A DNA stretch of 64,000 bases, taken from the NCBI GenBank assembly GCA_963678705.1, contig OY783218.1, positions 2,490,152 to 2,554,151 on the forward strand, in the 5' to 3' direction. Shown here one piece after another: positions 45,160 through 59,300 of this stretch; within the stretch, counting starts at the first letter, position 1; each line of letters begins with the position of its first letter. The DNA is from Panorpa germanica (Eukaryota; Arthropoda; Insecta; Mecoptera; Panorpidae). The translations under genes and the position numbers were made by a program. The notes under the pieces are model-generated. The model searched no databases and had not been told where the DNA came from. It was given only the letters and a program-made list of their open reading frames with translations.

Positions 45160-46300
45160 CAGCATTACTGAATGAATGGATCTTTGTAGTTCTAAATGAC
45201 GTCATCGTTAAGCCTAGGTGAAGACACAGGGTTTTGTGCTGAAAGTATTCATAAGGTAAGAAATATATTTGAAATATAGTTTATTAATTACGACAATCCC
45301 AGAAATATAAATTGAAACAATTTAGAAGGAAATTCTTGGGTATCCTTGTTTTAAAAATAGTCACAACAGATAATTTATTAATCTAAATCTATTCCGGAAA
45401 TTAACGAAATGAAGGAAAGCCCACTTTGATAATGACAATAGCGTTAACTCTTCTAACAATAATCATACGTAATGAGTGTGAAAGAGAAACACATATTTCA
45501 CATTTATTTAATTAAATAAAAGAAATAAAATAAGTACATTTAAATGATAAATTACTATCAGTTTTACTCATAATGTAATCTTAAGAATGTTAAATACAAC
45601 AGAACCTAGTTATTATATATCTATCTCTGTCTTACTAATAAGAAATTGGTGTCACATGATACGTACAATGATTAAAAATTATGTCAATAACCATAAATGA
45701 CGTGCAACTGCACTACGAGTATATGCAAATCGTTAAGTTCAAAAAGGAAGGTGATAGATATACTGTTCTCACTCTCTTTAACCAAATATTCATAAATCTA
45801 TTTTATGATAAACATCTACGTGACCGGGATTTGGTTAATTGGGGTCCTACAATGGGGATTGTATTTTATTTTCGAAAAATAAAGCTAACCTAATAACTGA
45901 TAAAGGCGGTGTCGAAAACATTTTCTCTTAATAACTTGATAATGAACTATTGAAAGTGTATACTCAAAAAAGTCCGCATGTCGTTTTGCATTTAATATTA
46001 CAATTAGTTTAGTGTTACAAGGTCATTTATTTTTAAAGTCATTATCTGTCATTACATCATTTTCAATTTAGCGATATCATTCGAGCTATTGTTATCACAG
46101 GTAGACAATTACTTTATATAACAATTAAAAACTGATTCTAATCTAATGATTCTGTATTTTTAAAAGATAATTTCACCTGCTAATTTATGGAATTTGAATT
46201 TGTGATCATTGAACTTTCCTTGATATGCGATGAATATATCGACCGTCCACTTCATTAGTAGGGCATCTCAGATCTAAATCTAAATTTCAGTTGAGTATGC
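45160..46300. other. Non-genic AT-rich stretch
   Basis: Short open frames only; no recognisable domain, RNA gene or repeat terminus. Confidence 0.4.
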
Positions 46301-46940
46301 AATGGGCCTGTGTCCCCATTTTTTAGTGGTAGATTTTTCAATTGTTGATTGAAATTGATGTTAATAAATGTGTATTGGCGTGTCTATTTTATTAAATATC
46401 TAAATATTGAAGGAGATATAGCAATTAAAAGTTTGAATTGTAGTTTTAGCGCTAGGAACGGTCGACCCTATTTGTATGACGTGAAATGCATTTTAACGTC
46501 AGTTATTTGTTGAGTAGGTCAGTGCTGTGGTAATGTTTTGTAGCCGTTGGTAGTCAAATAATCAAGTTATGTCAAAGAATAATAAGTTTTTATTTTATTT
46601 AACCCTGCTAAGGCAGACATAATATTGGAATTTGAGTGTTCTTTCAAATAGCTGTAAATATTATTTGATACTTTGATATATAAATACATATGACAGAGAT
46701 TTATGAGCTGTAAGGTTGGTAACCTTACACAAGGATTGTGATGTCACATGCACTTGGAATGTGTACAACGTTGAATCCCTTTAATAATTAAAGAGACAAA
46801 ATGACTTTTTTAATTGTTAATATCTCCTAACATATAAGGAGTTATTCAAAAATAATTGAACATTTGAGGTTTTAGTAACCCACTTTATCAATATATGGTA
46901 CACTTTTATAAAAATTAAGACATAGGACACAAGCCCATTA
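46301..46940 (+). mobile_element. Family A copy, complete
   Basis: AATGGGCCTGTGTCCCCA start, GGACACAAGCCCATT end, 640 bp. It sits within a family B copy (see 46941-47131), at the AACTATA|AT position of that element. Confidence 0.8.
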
Positions 46941-47131
46941 TAGTTCGCATTACCTTAATGTTCATTTGTATTCCGACAGATGGAATGGTTTCGCCATTTG
47001 TAGCCGATAAAATAGACATTTCATATGAACGACTGTAGAAAACAGAACTGTAAATGAACTTTTTTATGACAAAAAAGTCATGCGCATCTTCAATATGACG
47101 GCGAAGTGATTACAAAATGTTTATTAGGTAT
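46941..47131 (-). mobile_element. Family B copy, part
   Basis: Inverse short-type family B sequence (GGAATGGTTTCGCCATTTGT) ending ACAAAATGTTTATTAGGT, a worn CCCAGTAAACATTTTG terminus. Its other part was displaced or lost at the family A insertion. Confidence 0.6.
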
Positions 47132-47290
47132 TCATGTAAATTATGATGTACCCGCTCAGTTGAGATGCCTGTAGCCTCAACCACCTCACGCACTTTCATT
47201 CTCCGATCGTACAAAATCATTCCATGGATTTTATCGACTATTTCTGACGTGACGATCTCTTTTGGGCTACTTGAAATTTTGCCGTAACTT
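47132..47290 (-). pseudogene. mariner transposase fragment (second HTH)
   Basis: On the minus strand: SSPKEIVTSEIVDKIHGMIL then YDRRMKVREVVEATGISTER, then VHHNLHEYL. This is the second helix-turn-helix region of a mariner transposase (the VREIVEAxGISxGSVxxILHExL block). Nothing upstream or downstream of it is mariner-like, so it is a small relic. It belongs to a different mariner subfamily from 19443-20127. Confidence 0.7.
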
Positions 47291-48589
47291 ATGCTGGTAC
47301 GACAACAACGACACACAGTAAACCTCTTCTTTACCACTGAAATTGATAGTACAGAGTCGCATGGCTTTTTACGTAAAAAATAATGCTTAATCAGCACACA
47401 AAATTAAGTTTTTTTCAGTAATCAATATTTGACTATAGTCTATTAATGGAGGGCAGTTGACGGGAGCAGTGCTGCTTTTAAAATTACAGCGCGGGAAATT
47501 CGAAAAGTCACTCACTTATCAAACTGCCATCTTATCTATATCTTGTTTACAACTATTATAATCCCTCAAAGAGTAAGACGGTCATTGGTTGTAGTTCAAT
47601 ACTCAGATAACTCATAAATGCAACCAGACCAAATTACAACGATAAACTTATCTAGTACAGTTGAATTGTTTGTTACTCGAATATTATTTTCGTCGTTATC
47701 TCAAAACTCAATATTCGTAGATGTCTAACCAAGGAAGTAAATTATTTATATAATATGAGTCATACTGTTCAACAAATAAAGGTTAATAATGGTAAAATTT
47801 AAAAGCAATTGATTTACAATTATGTGATATTACCGTAGTTCAAATATTTGAAAAGAATAACAAATGAATCATCGTGAGTTAGTCATAAAATAAGTAAATG
47901 CCTATGAGGTCTTTAAACTTTCGATAATAAGTTAAGTAAGTATGCTATATATTTCATTACGGCCTTAATAGGTGATGCACTCTATACACATCTCGCGTTA
48001 TCTCAAATTCCCACCACATGCAAATTTTTTCTGAAACTTCTGATTGCACTGAACGAACTAATTGACCCGGCACCCGGCGCTCGGCAACCAGTGGGGGCTG
48101 AACACTGCACCGACTTAGAGTTCAGTTGTTCGGAAGTTGGGTAGTTCGAATATCCAAGTTTTTTTATTTTCATTAGTTTATTATTGCAAATACAAGATGG
48201 TTAAAACTATTATTATAAATATTATTGAATATTGTAAATTTAGGTTTAATTTTATTTTACCACATTTGTAAAAATTAATTTTAAAAAAAGTGTGTTAAAT
48301 TGAAGTGCATCATTTCATCTTATTTATTATTATTATTATTTAAACATTTTTCGGCTAAATTGTTTGTGGTTTAATTGGTTTTAAAAAGTTTGTGTTTTCT
48401 TTGCTAAGGGGTAATTATACAAATATATTTATGTATATTTATATTATTATTTATATTATATTATTATTAGAATTATTACATAAATTTAAATATATATAAT
48501 AAATAATACAATTTTACTTAAGTCTTATCAAATATTAAATTGGGCCGCTTGGGCTCATAAAGCCTTTTATTTACCTCCGTCAAGGTGTT
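47291..48589. other. Non-genic stretch
   Basis: A GC-richer patch at 48060-48150 (GACCCGGCACCCGGCGCTCG) includes TTCAGTTG, similar to the arthropod initiator TCAGT. It might be a promoter for the downstream PGRP gene, but no other core element supports this. The rest is AT-rich. Confidence 0.3.
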
Positions 48590-48965
48590 TGTTTGTTAAG
48601 GTGCATACACACTTTAAGAGGTTGACAACGCATTTGAGTGCTATAATTTTCAATATACACAAGTCACACCAATTTTCTGTTATTTTGCTATCCCCCCTCC
48701 CCACTCTTGATCAAACTTTTCAATTAATAAAACTATTTGTTAATTTATAGTATTACATTTCAAGTTTTTCTTATAAATGATGATGTTTTTTTTAATCTCA
48801 CTTTTATATTGCATGTGACGTCACAAATCTTCTGACCCCCTCCTCTCCCCTCTCATTATCACATCTTATCATAATTTGTGATGCAACTCCCCCATCACCC
48901 TTTGCGTATAACGTAATTTATGGATGGCCCCCACATTATAAAAGGGGGTTTCTAAATTCTCTATT
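48590..48965 (+). repeat. Probable old interspersed repeat
   Basis: Contains GTGACGTCACAAATCTTCTG, CCCCTCCTCTCCCCTCTC and AACGTAATTTATGGATGGCC. The last block recurs at 815-840 (GACGTAATTTATGGATGGCA). The C-rich/AT-rich alternation is typical of a dispersed insect repeat I cannot name. Confidence 0.4.
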
Positions 48966-50322
48966 TATAATATATATATTTTTAACATTTACAGAGTTTA
49001 GAATTTACATTTTCAAAGGTTCTTGTAGATTACTTTTATTTACATTATTTTTATGTTAATGTACATATTATTAAACCTTTCCCTTCCTTTTTGTGTGTTT
49101 TCAACGTGTACTGCTTTTATGCGGTATCTTGGGTATATTTAGCCATTTCCATTTATAGTGAAAGGAAATCTAATAAAAAAAAAGTGCGTTATTTTTGTAT
49201 CGGTCAATATTTTTACTTGTTAATAATTTCAATTATTAAAACCTTTACAAGCCAAAAATCGACGGTCTGATCAAGAAATTAGTAAGAACTCAAAAAATAA
49301 GAAATTATATACCTCTCTCGTTTCATCTCATATTACATATACATAAGTGCTTCTCACTTACTCATACATATCTATTAAAACTACCATTAAAATTACATAA
49401 AAAGCAAAATAGTTTTCTTTACTAATTAGTGGTACGTCTTAGTACGCCACCCGCAATGAACGACACCTACTGCATATTAGGGATGTAACGAATTTTTGAT
49501 TTCTTACATTCGCGAAAGCGAATTTTCAAATCCAACATTCTCAAATGCGAATGCGAATATCGTCTTTTTAAATATAGCGCCAAATTTTGGCATCAAAACT
49601 TTTATTCCTGACGTTTAATATTGCTTTACTCCAATTTAATTTCTAAATGCTTTACTTAGTATATAATAGTATAATATAAATCAAATCATGTGTGTCCTCA
49701 ATAAAGATATCATTTAAAGTAGTTTAGTGTAATTTAAAATTCGGTAATTTACTTAGCTCCACTGTGTATTTAAAAAGTTAAAAGTTTATTTTGGTTATTT
49801 TATGTTGCAAGTTCAAGTTGTAACTATAATAAGAATATTGTAAACAGAATCAGTTACTTATTTTATAAATTATTTTCACTTGCGTTGCCAAATACATTCG
49901 CAAAAAATTACTACATATATGTATATAAATTGTGAGCGATATTCCTTGTCTCTGGCACACGGTTTTTTCTTAAAATCAGTCACCAGATGTCATTCAAATT
50001 CGGTAGCATGTGCAATACTGCTAAATAGATCTACAGTAAGGGATTAAAAATTGAACCAATCAGGGGCCAGGATTTCGGGATATACCTGCATACAAAACAA
50101 ACAAATACCTTGACGGGACTGAACACTGCCTACCTGGCTAGCTGAGCTATCTTATCTTGATCATTAAGTAGCATATCTTTTAACAGTAAGTCCAGGTGAA
50201 TACAAGTATAACAATTCAGTTTACTATTGACTCCGGTCAGTTAACAACACCTGTTTGATATTTTTTGTTGAATTCTTCGTTTTAATAACGAAATTTTAGA
50301 TTTTTTTAATTTTTAACTTAAA
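48966..50322. other. Non-genic stretch upstream of PGRP
   Basis: AT-rich. A short repeat-like patch at 49485-49560 (GGGATGTAACGAATTTTTGA, GCGAATGCGAATATCG) may be a transposon end. TCAGTT motifs at 50216 and 50237 are initiator-like and lie about 90-110 bases before the first possible start codon. Confidence 0.35.
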
Positions 50323-50371
50323 ATGGAAAAAATTGCTCTAAACGTTGATATTTACGATTTGGTTACCCACA
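50323..50371 (+). CDS. PGRP: PGRP alternative first coding exon a
   Basis: ATG gives MEKIALNVDIYDLVTH plus one base, followed by a strong donor GTGAGT. The phase matches exon 2 (creating an Asn codon). If not spliced, the frame stops after two more codons, so it could alternatively be an upstream ORF. Confidence 0.45.
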
Positions 50372-53300
50372 GTGAGTAAAGCAGAGACTAAATGAAAAAC
50401 GGTGGAAAATAAAACGGATTTATTTTTTTTAAATTAATGTGAAAATATTGAAAATGATGAACTACAGCACTATGGCCGTAATTGGTAAGTCTACATTTAT
50501 TTTAATTCGTAAAATATATCTTAATTGCTCCCTTTTACTTATTACTGAGTAGTAGTTTTTATTTTATTGTTCAATATGTAGTTTTATAGAAATTAGAACA
50601 TGGTTAATATATCAGATTTCATTCATATGCCAAATTTAGAGGGACGATAAAAATAGTTAAAATACATGCTGTCTCAAAAGTTTAGTTTTTATGACCTAGG
50701 GTTCATAATTTCCTTTCTAGAAGTGATTAAAAATAGCCAATTTTCATATATATTATAAATTTGAACTATGGAAAAATGGTGACACGGATTTCAAAAACCA
50801 CTATATAAAAAATCTATTAAAATATAAAAATATCTCTTTTAAAACTATTAAACACAAGGATGCCTATTTTCGATAATAACTAAATAAAACCAGTAAAAAA
50901 CAGAGTAAATGCAAATTTATTATTACTTTTTATAAATATTCAATATGAATTGAAGTTTATATAAATTTGACATCAATTATAAGTAATTATTATAAAATTT
51001 GAAATTGAAAAATTCGTTTTCAAATGTACTGTCTCAATATTTCTTCGTCCCTCATATATTTCGCATTTCGTATTACCGAGCTCGTGATTTTTACATTTGC
51101 GGTACATCCAGATGTTCCACTTACCTTATGGCGTTTTCTTTTCATAAAAATGTTGCTCTCTTTGTCGCACTTCTTTTTTTATTTTTTTTTTTATTTTTTA
51201 AAATTTGAGGCGATTTCAATGACAAGGTCATATTTGCCTAAAGTTAATTTTCTTTAATCAATTTTGGTTTATTTTGTAAGGAATTCGAGCACTTTTTTAA
51301 TTTCTTCCGGATTCTCTACACTTCTTTTTGATCTGACGTTAAACCAAATGTTATTTTTATCAATGAAACACGATAATATTCACAATGTCTTAGGGTTCGA
51401 CTCCCGGACCAGAGTTATATTTTCTGTGTTTGTTTGTTATCAAGTTATATTGATTTTATACATAAATAATCACTTATTTGGCAGCATTGTAGTCCATAGT
51501 AGGAAGTAGGAACATAGTAGGTAGCCGTCGGTGATAAGAGTCAGCATCGGAAATAAATTAAATTAAAAAAACTGGAGCACAAAGTACCTTTACGTATGTT
51601 AATAACAAAAAGTGCAAAACGAGTGCAACATTTTTTCATGGATATAAAATGATGACTAAAATTCACTATTCATTGATGATAGAAAACCTAGTTCCTTTCC
51701 ATAGTCACTTTTCAAATTCCTAATTATTTAATTTTAGTCAGTTAAATTTGATACTTGTCAATAACACAGAACATTTATTTTCAAGTTTGTTCACGTCTAA
51801 CGTATTACTCGTATACAAATAACACATTATGTTATTCAGTTCTTATCTATTCAGTTATAAAGTATAAAGGTACCTTTATGAAACAAAGGAATTAAAACTA
51901 ATATGACATATTATATTAATATTATCCTTATGAATAACTTTGTAGATATCATAACCTCAAAAAAAAAACAATCGACACGTGTCTAGATGACGCGTAGATG
52001 TGTAAGCAGTTATTTATATTTGTAATTCACCGGACACAACCGCAATTCGCAATGTCCAATTTAAAGTAAACAAATTATCAATAAGAGTTCCCATAACAAC
52101 TTGCAGATACCAGTAATAATGAACCAAGATGCTACATAAATCAAAAACAATAGCTGGTATCTGACATGTCAAGGCAACTCGTAGTAATGGAATAGTTAGG
52201 TTGAACCAATCAAATCACGACTGACAATGTATGGAAACAAAATAACAATCTTACGTATAAAAAACTTACTGCATTTGTTTCTCATTTTAAATCGAGCTCA
52301 CATTTCTTGTATAAAAACTATTAAATAAGACAGTCACTGTCAGCCAGTTTTATTTATATTATGCATACATTTGGCAACAGTTAAAATATTAGTTATATTT
52401 TCATTAAAATACTCATTCAATCTGGCAACACCGCAGAGGTAATAATAATAAACTTTTTTATTTACAAATGAAAACAAAAAGCTCGTAAATAAATCACAAA
52501 ATCTCAAAACTCGTTCATAATCCATAATAATTTATTATTATTATTAAGTTTCTCGGGCTTCCTAGGCACGTAGCCTTTTATCGCCTCTAATATTGTTCTG
52601 CTTCTTCTTATACTTTATATCCAGACAACAAGAATGATCTATTCATGGCTACTGCTGTTATAAATTTCGGTTACTCAGTCAAAAAGGCGGTTTTAACATA
52701 CAAATTTGGAGTCCATTTCTTGCCATAAAAGTGATATCTTTTAATTAATATATTTTTTCTTAATATCTAAGCTTAATATCTTAATATCATAATATTTAAG
52801 CTTAATATCTTTGTTTTCTTAACGTATATAGAATGTAATAGCTGAATTGGGCAATTTATTATATATGGGGAATTTATTATTAAAATATAAGCTAATAATA
52901 GGTTATTTACAGTTTTTTTTAAACCAAAAATTAACGCTATTTAAAAGTTTCCAAAGAACCCAAAATGAAGTTACGTAGTTTATGGACACCCGAGTTGAAA
53001 TTTTAGACCTATCCTGATCCTAAAAGGAATCTTTTCATACTAAATACAGTAAAGTAAACCTCGTCTAGTCCTAAACATTATTATATGAGAAGGAAATCAT
53101 GATCCTATCGTCTTATATATAATTCAAATTTTGTAAACCTTAGTGGTTGACCACTAAGTAATCGAATATGTTTATCGGTATACCACGTCCTTATATAAAC
53201 ATTTTATGAGTTAAGGCGACGGCTGATTCTGCATCTGCATAGGTTGATTCTGCTTTTATACTCTGTTATTTAACAGCGATGGCAATCTAAGTAGTAAAGA

Positions 53301-56300
53301 GGGAGACTTAGTTTATATAAATTCTGAAATTAGTTATGGTTTATAACCTAATTGCCTAACTTATTGATAAAAACATATACAGTTAATGACCAAAAGTATT
53401 GCCAGAGGTAAGGATTATGATTACTTTTATTCTGTGGCTTATTAAAAATCATTAATATACTTCTGGCAATACAATCAGGGAATTGGATTGTGAATTAATT
53501 TTTAGGGGTCAATTTTTTAATTCTTTACTGAAATATTGGTTAATAAACGTATATTGGCGTTTTCATTTTATTAAATATCTTAGAATTGACGGATACGTAT
53601 TTATTTAAACTTTGAATTTTGTTTTACTGCGTAATATTCTGGTTGTTATCTTAATAGTTGATGACGTCACGAACTGAATAGAATATAATAAGTAATGTTA
53701 TTTATTTTTCCTTTTATATCACGACATTATATTGAAACATTATGTGTTGACGGAGCAGCAGCTATAGCTTTGACGTCTAATTTCTTTTACACTTCCCTTG
53801 TTTGACAGTTATTGTAAAGGTTGGCAAATGGTAGTAGGAAGACTGAAGTCATTTTTTGTAAATTTTTACCACTTTTAATTATTAAACGAAAAAAATGACT
53901 ATTTCAATCATTAATAACTTCTGTAATATTACGAATTGAATAAAAGTAATTGGATATTTGAGGTTTTGATAGGCAACTTTATCAATGTGGTGCAGCTGTA
54001 TATAAATTCAGTTATGGTTCACAACCAAATTGAGCTACAGTAAGGCCGTCCGCACATGCGTCGACTGATTGCAAACCTTAGCCCCGAACCGACTGAGAAT
54101 GCAACTGTGTTGTTAGTGAGGCAACGCACGTGTATACGAGTGAGAGTACACACACGGCACGAACGAAACTAAACTGATTTGATATTTCTTTTGAGCACGT
54201 TTTGAGCAATTATGTTTCTTGGTCACAGGGCAATTACATTGCATGCTTTTGATGGTGACATCATGAGCAGAGATGTGCACAAATGCTATTCAAAAGTATT
54301 TAAATACATACATACACACCTCATAATACGACATAACAAAATCCCCTATTATGCTACTGTTAAAAATTCTATAGAGTCACGAAACACGGCTCGACATTCG
54401 TTGAAAACATCGTTGCGCGGCTAGTTTGTAATCAGTCAGTCGCCCCGTGTGCAGATGGCCTAACTGAATCTTGTATCATTTCCGTAAAAAGTTAATATTT
54501 AAAACAAGTTTTTAGAACCACTGCATGTAATGGCCATGTGACTGGTTTTAAATACCTTTAATACTCCCGGCTGAGCGTCTCCTGATAGTACTGCGCACAT
54601 TGTCATTGCCGCAGTGTTTATAAGATGTTAGTTATGTAAAGTAAGTCCAACAGACAACAGTGAGTTAACTACAAAACTTAAGGCAGTGGGTTTTGCAACA
54701 ACAACAACAACAAAGCTAAAGACACTTAACAGTTTAAAACAAAACAATTCGTGAGTTTGTTCGTTGAATATTATATAAATAATATACAATAGATTTAGGG
54801 GTTCTTCATTCTAAGTTTAATAATTCTTACTACAATAGTAATGTTCATTCAAGAATACAGTGTTCTATTCAGGCTCGGGGCGCAAAAAATACGCATTACT
54901 GTATTGTGAATGGACTTGTGTCCTCATTTTTTAGTGGTCGATTTTTCAATTGTTGATTGAAATTGATGTTAATAAATGTGTATTGGCGTGTCTATTTTAA
55001 ATAATATCTAAATATTGACGGAGATATAGCAATTAAAAGTTTGAATTGTAGTTTTAACGCTAGAAATGGTCGGCCATATTTGTATGACGTGAAATGCATT
55101 TTAACGTCAGTTATTTCTTAAGTAGGTCAGTGCTATGGCAATGTTTTGTAGCTGTTGGTAATCAAATAATCAAGTCAAATCAAAGAATAATAGGTTTTTA
55201 TATTATTTAACCCTGCTAAGGCAGACATAATATTGAAATTTGATTGTTCCTTGAAATAGCTGTAAATAAAATTTGATATTTTGATATATAAATACATATA
55301 GCAGAGATTTATGATATGTAAGGTTGGTAACCTTACACAAGGATTGTGATGTCACATGCACTTGGAATGTGTACAACGTTGAATCCCTTTAATAATTAAA
55401 GAGACAAAATGACTTTTTTAATTGTTAATATCTCTTAACATATAAGGAGTTATTAAAAAATAATTGAACAATTGAGGTTCTAGTAACCCACTTTATCAAT
55501 ATATAGTACACTTTTATAGAAATTAAGACATAGGACGCAAGCCCATTTCGTTGTATATTCCCCTAAACACAAAATGCGTATATTATTTTAAATACTTCAA
55601 AAACTTCACTTTAACGAAACCTAGTAATATTTTATTTAAAAATAAATTAAATTTTTGTTTAAAATGAGTTGTTATTATGGTTCTAAAAGTACAGAAGGTC
55701 TTTTTATGGCTTTTGTATACCTTAAAGAGGTCCCTTTGAGAATCTATAATTATAAGAAGAGTCTTTCTTATGTTGATATTTTTTTTACGTAAAAGGATAA
55801 TTAAATCACAAGCACATTTATAATAATTGTGTTAACCGGTTATTAGATGAAGTAATAAATAAGAGGCTGCATCTAACAGTGAATCTATTTATCTAGCGAA
55901 TGACGAAACTGACGTATCAAATGGCACGACTATATCTGTCCTTTTCTGACCTTAGGAATCCGAAGAGGACCGACAGAGAAGCAAAGATATGCACGTATGC
56001 GGTTCCAAAGTGACTCTAGCCGTAAAGTTATTTGAGATTTACATATATCCTTATTTCATAACTTTTTGACTGACGTCCGTTAACAACTGACGCTTTTTCA
56101 AAGGTCTATATTTTCTAAATTAAGCTACTTATGCCCGGTCCAAGGTACAGGATTATTCATTAAAATAATTAAAGCTCATTATTTAAGGTCTTCTGATAGT
56201 TCAAGGGGGAGGTTCACTTACATAACCTAGTTTAGACAATATAGGCTTTTGAAAAAATGTCATCATTTCCTATACGCTATCTATTTTTAAGGCTTTATTT

Positions 56301-59300
56301 GAAGCCTTCTTCTTATCGCACGAGATCAGTCTGGTGATTGCTACATATCATTTACGAAACAAATTCACATTTGTTTGTTATTAAGATTTATATATAGCCT
56401 TGAGCAAATATAATATTGTCTGGCTTAACGCGAGAGTAAATAAACCGTTGTTTACACAATTTATAATTATTTAAAAATAACGATATAAATAGTTTTGAAA
56501 TCAGATCGATATCAAAGTAAAAGGTAAAAGCATCGGCATTGCTGATAAAGACAAATTGATTACAGACTGCATATGGTGCGATACCGCTGACAGTTATCAA
56601 TCCAGATCATAAGAAAACAATGTTCAGCTCTGACAGCGATGTATGCATATGGATAAACACTTGAAATATATTATAAAGTGCATTTCTTGATTTAATTGTG
56701 TTTATTATAATCGCGTGCGATAACATCTTTGTAATGCATTTCCTATGACATAATGATAAGATGGGTTGTTTATTACCTAAGCTATTAACCATACGAACTA
56801 CGTTTCTTTTATGAATTAATAATGAATTCATATTTAAGTCAACTTCGTTTTATGAATTCATTATGAACTACATATAACTTCAACTATTTCAAAACTGATA
56901 TTGTATTTCATTGAGCACTCACTATGAATTCTATTTGTAATATTACGGTTCCACTATAGGGCAGTACCGCATTAGCTATATAGAAGAATAGCAAATACTA
57001 CGGGCCGCACGTCTAGACAGAAAATGGTCAGCATGTACAAATTTCCTTTAAATATTTTTCTTCAGATCTAGGATTAGAACAACACAGATCCTAATTATTC
57101 CTAATTACTTTTAAAACTTATATTAATCTTTGGCATTTGCTTTATTTAAAAAAAACTTTAAGCCACAGTAAAAACTGTTTCTTTTTTCTTAAAATAATCA
57201 AAAAGTAAGTGTATTACATTACGAAAATACCACGCGATTCTGAGATATTTTGTGAGTATAAATTGTAAGAGTAATGCAGTAAATATAATGAAATTACAAT
57301 GCTGCAACACCTTATTAACCATAGCGCAGGTGGCATACTCCGACAGACCCTTTGAAAAATATCGTTGAAGATAATTCGGTTGTGAACTATAACTGAATGT
57401 TAACAAAACTGTTTTCAAAACTGTTTCTCTGGTCTGAAACCTGCATTAGGAGATGCAAAATTTAACGTCTCTGCGATATCAACTCATCAAGTTTCGGCAA
57501 CCCTTCAAGTTTTATATAATACCGTGGTATAAAACGAAAAATAAATAAGATTCCTTCTCGATATCTTGACGTCAACAACTACTAGGATAACAACCTGAAT
57601 ATTACGCAGTAAAACAAAAATCAAACTTTAACTAAATACATATCAGTCAATTTTTTTAAATTTAATAAAATGAAAACGCCTATATACATTAATTATTTAT
57701 AAACAGTCATAAATTATTTTAGTAGTGCCATCTGTTGTGCGGAATATATTCTAAAACATGAACAATTTAAACACTTTTTCAATATGAATTTTATAAAATC
57801 TCTACTTTATTTTTTAACAGCAGTAAAACTAGCAAAGACCTTTTTGTACTTAAAAAAGAACCCGTATCTGCGTTTGCGTGATATGGTATGTGTTTTCACG
57901 TTTTGATTTAAGGCTAGATTAAGGTTTGAACAATGTACACAGCACACACGAGGTGCGTGGTTGATAACAATGTATATATAGGCAGGGAGCCGTGTGCGCT
58001 AAGCATTACCTTATCATTTACCGACACTAAACCGAAAATGTTCGAGTTGATGTACGGATACCGAATGTTTTCCTTACGAGCACGCACGAACATTCGGATT
58101 CGAACACGCATATGTGGTCTGGGCATTAGCGTCTTTATCAATCCCTCATCATTAAATATTTATCTTTGATTTTCAGACATCCCAATCCCTATACCATACG
58201 CAGATCTGGAACCTACCGAAACTACCCCACTCTTGGGGACGCATTTTACCCCAAAATCGGAACCAATCAGATGTAGAGGACACATCCTGATCCTGTGTGC
58301 ACTAGGATTAATCCTTGTTGGAGGGATTGCCATAGCAACTTACCTGCTATTTACTGAAGGTAAGATGTCATATCTATCATAACGATTAAACGATCTTTTA
58401 GCGGTATTCAAGATTAACATTTAGATAAATCTGTACAGGTGTTGATAAGAAATAAGACACGTTATTTTGATAAAGTATAATTAGTAAATGGGAAGTCAAC
58501 GGTTTTTCTACAGATTGCTCTTAGATACCAAACAATTGTTTGTAACAGTTTTTTTGATGTTATCAATTTTTAGGTTAGGATTTTAGACATTAACATATTA
58601 TATGTAATAGAGAGTACATATAGTAGGCATTGCCATTAATCATTATTATTATATGAACATAAATATTGTAGGGTATAGTAAACACACTTTACGTCCTAAA
58701 GAACATTCTACAATATACTCTCCAAACTAACATTCTCCAAATTCCACAAAGACGTCACATTACTAGTCAGCTGTAGTCAGATGTCAAAAGTCAGACTACA
58801 GTGTCGTTCCTAACTTATTATAAAAAAATATTTGTCTTTCAATTTGCTACACATTTGCGTTACAAAACATCAAAACTCCTCAGGAACTGGTCTGGTTATT
58901 AAACAAATAAACAGGTTTAATAATGTAATAAAATTAATAATGTCTCTGTCAGTTAAAAGTTAATACATTGCTGTCTTATTTGTGCCCAAACTAAACCAAA
59001 AATGTCTTAAGACATTTATTTAAGTCTTGGACTGTGTTGTGTAAAAATATTGAATAGATAACATTGTTTGTCAATAACTAAGTTTAGCAAATAATGTATT
59101 AGCTGTAAAATATATCTGTGAATACCAATAAAGCAAATTTAATTAATTAACCTAAAAATTCAATAGATAATTCTTTTGTTTTATTATACTCGAACTCGTG
59201 TATGTAATAAACAAAGAATTGTTCTATTGTTAGCAGTTTAATAATTATTTTTTAAAAATGACTGTGGTCTGATAATGGCAGCAAACAATTATTAAAAATA

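Noticed and set aside
57914..58169. Overlapping frames on both strands just upstream of PGRP exon 2
   Set aside because: Intronic sequence with repetitive CGAACA-type motifs; no splice-consistent coding signal and the exon 2 acceptor lies within it.
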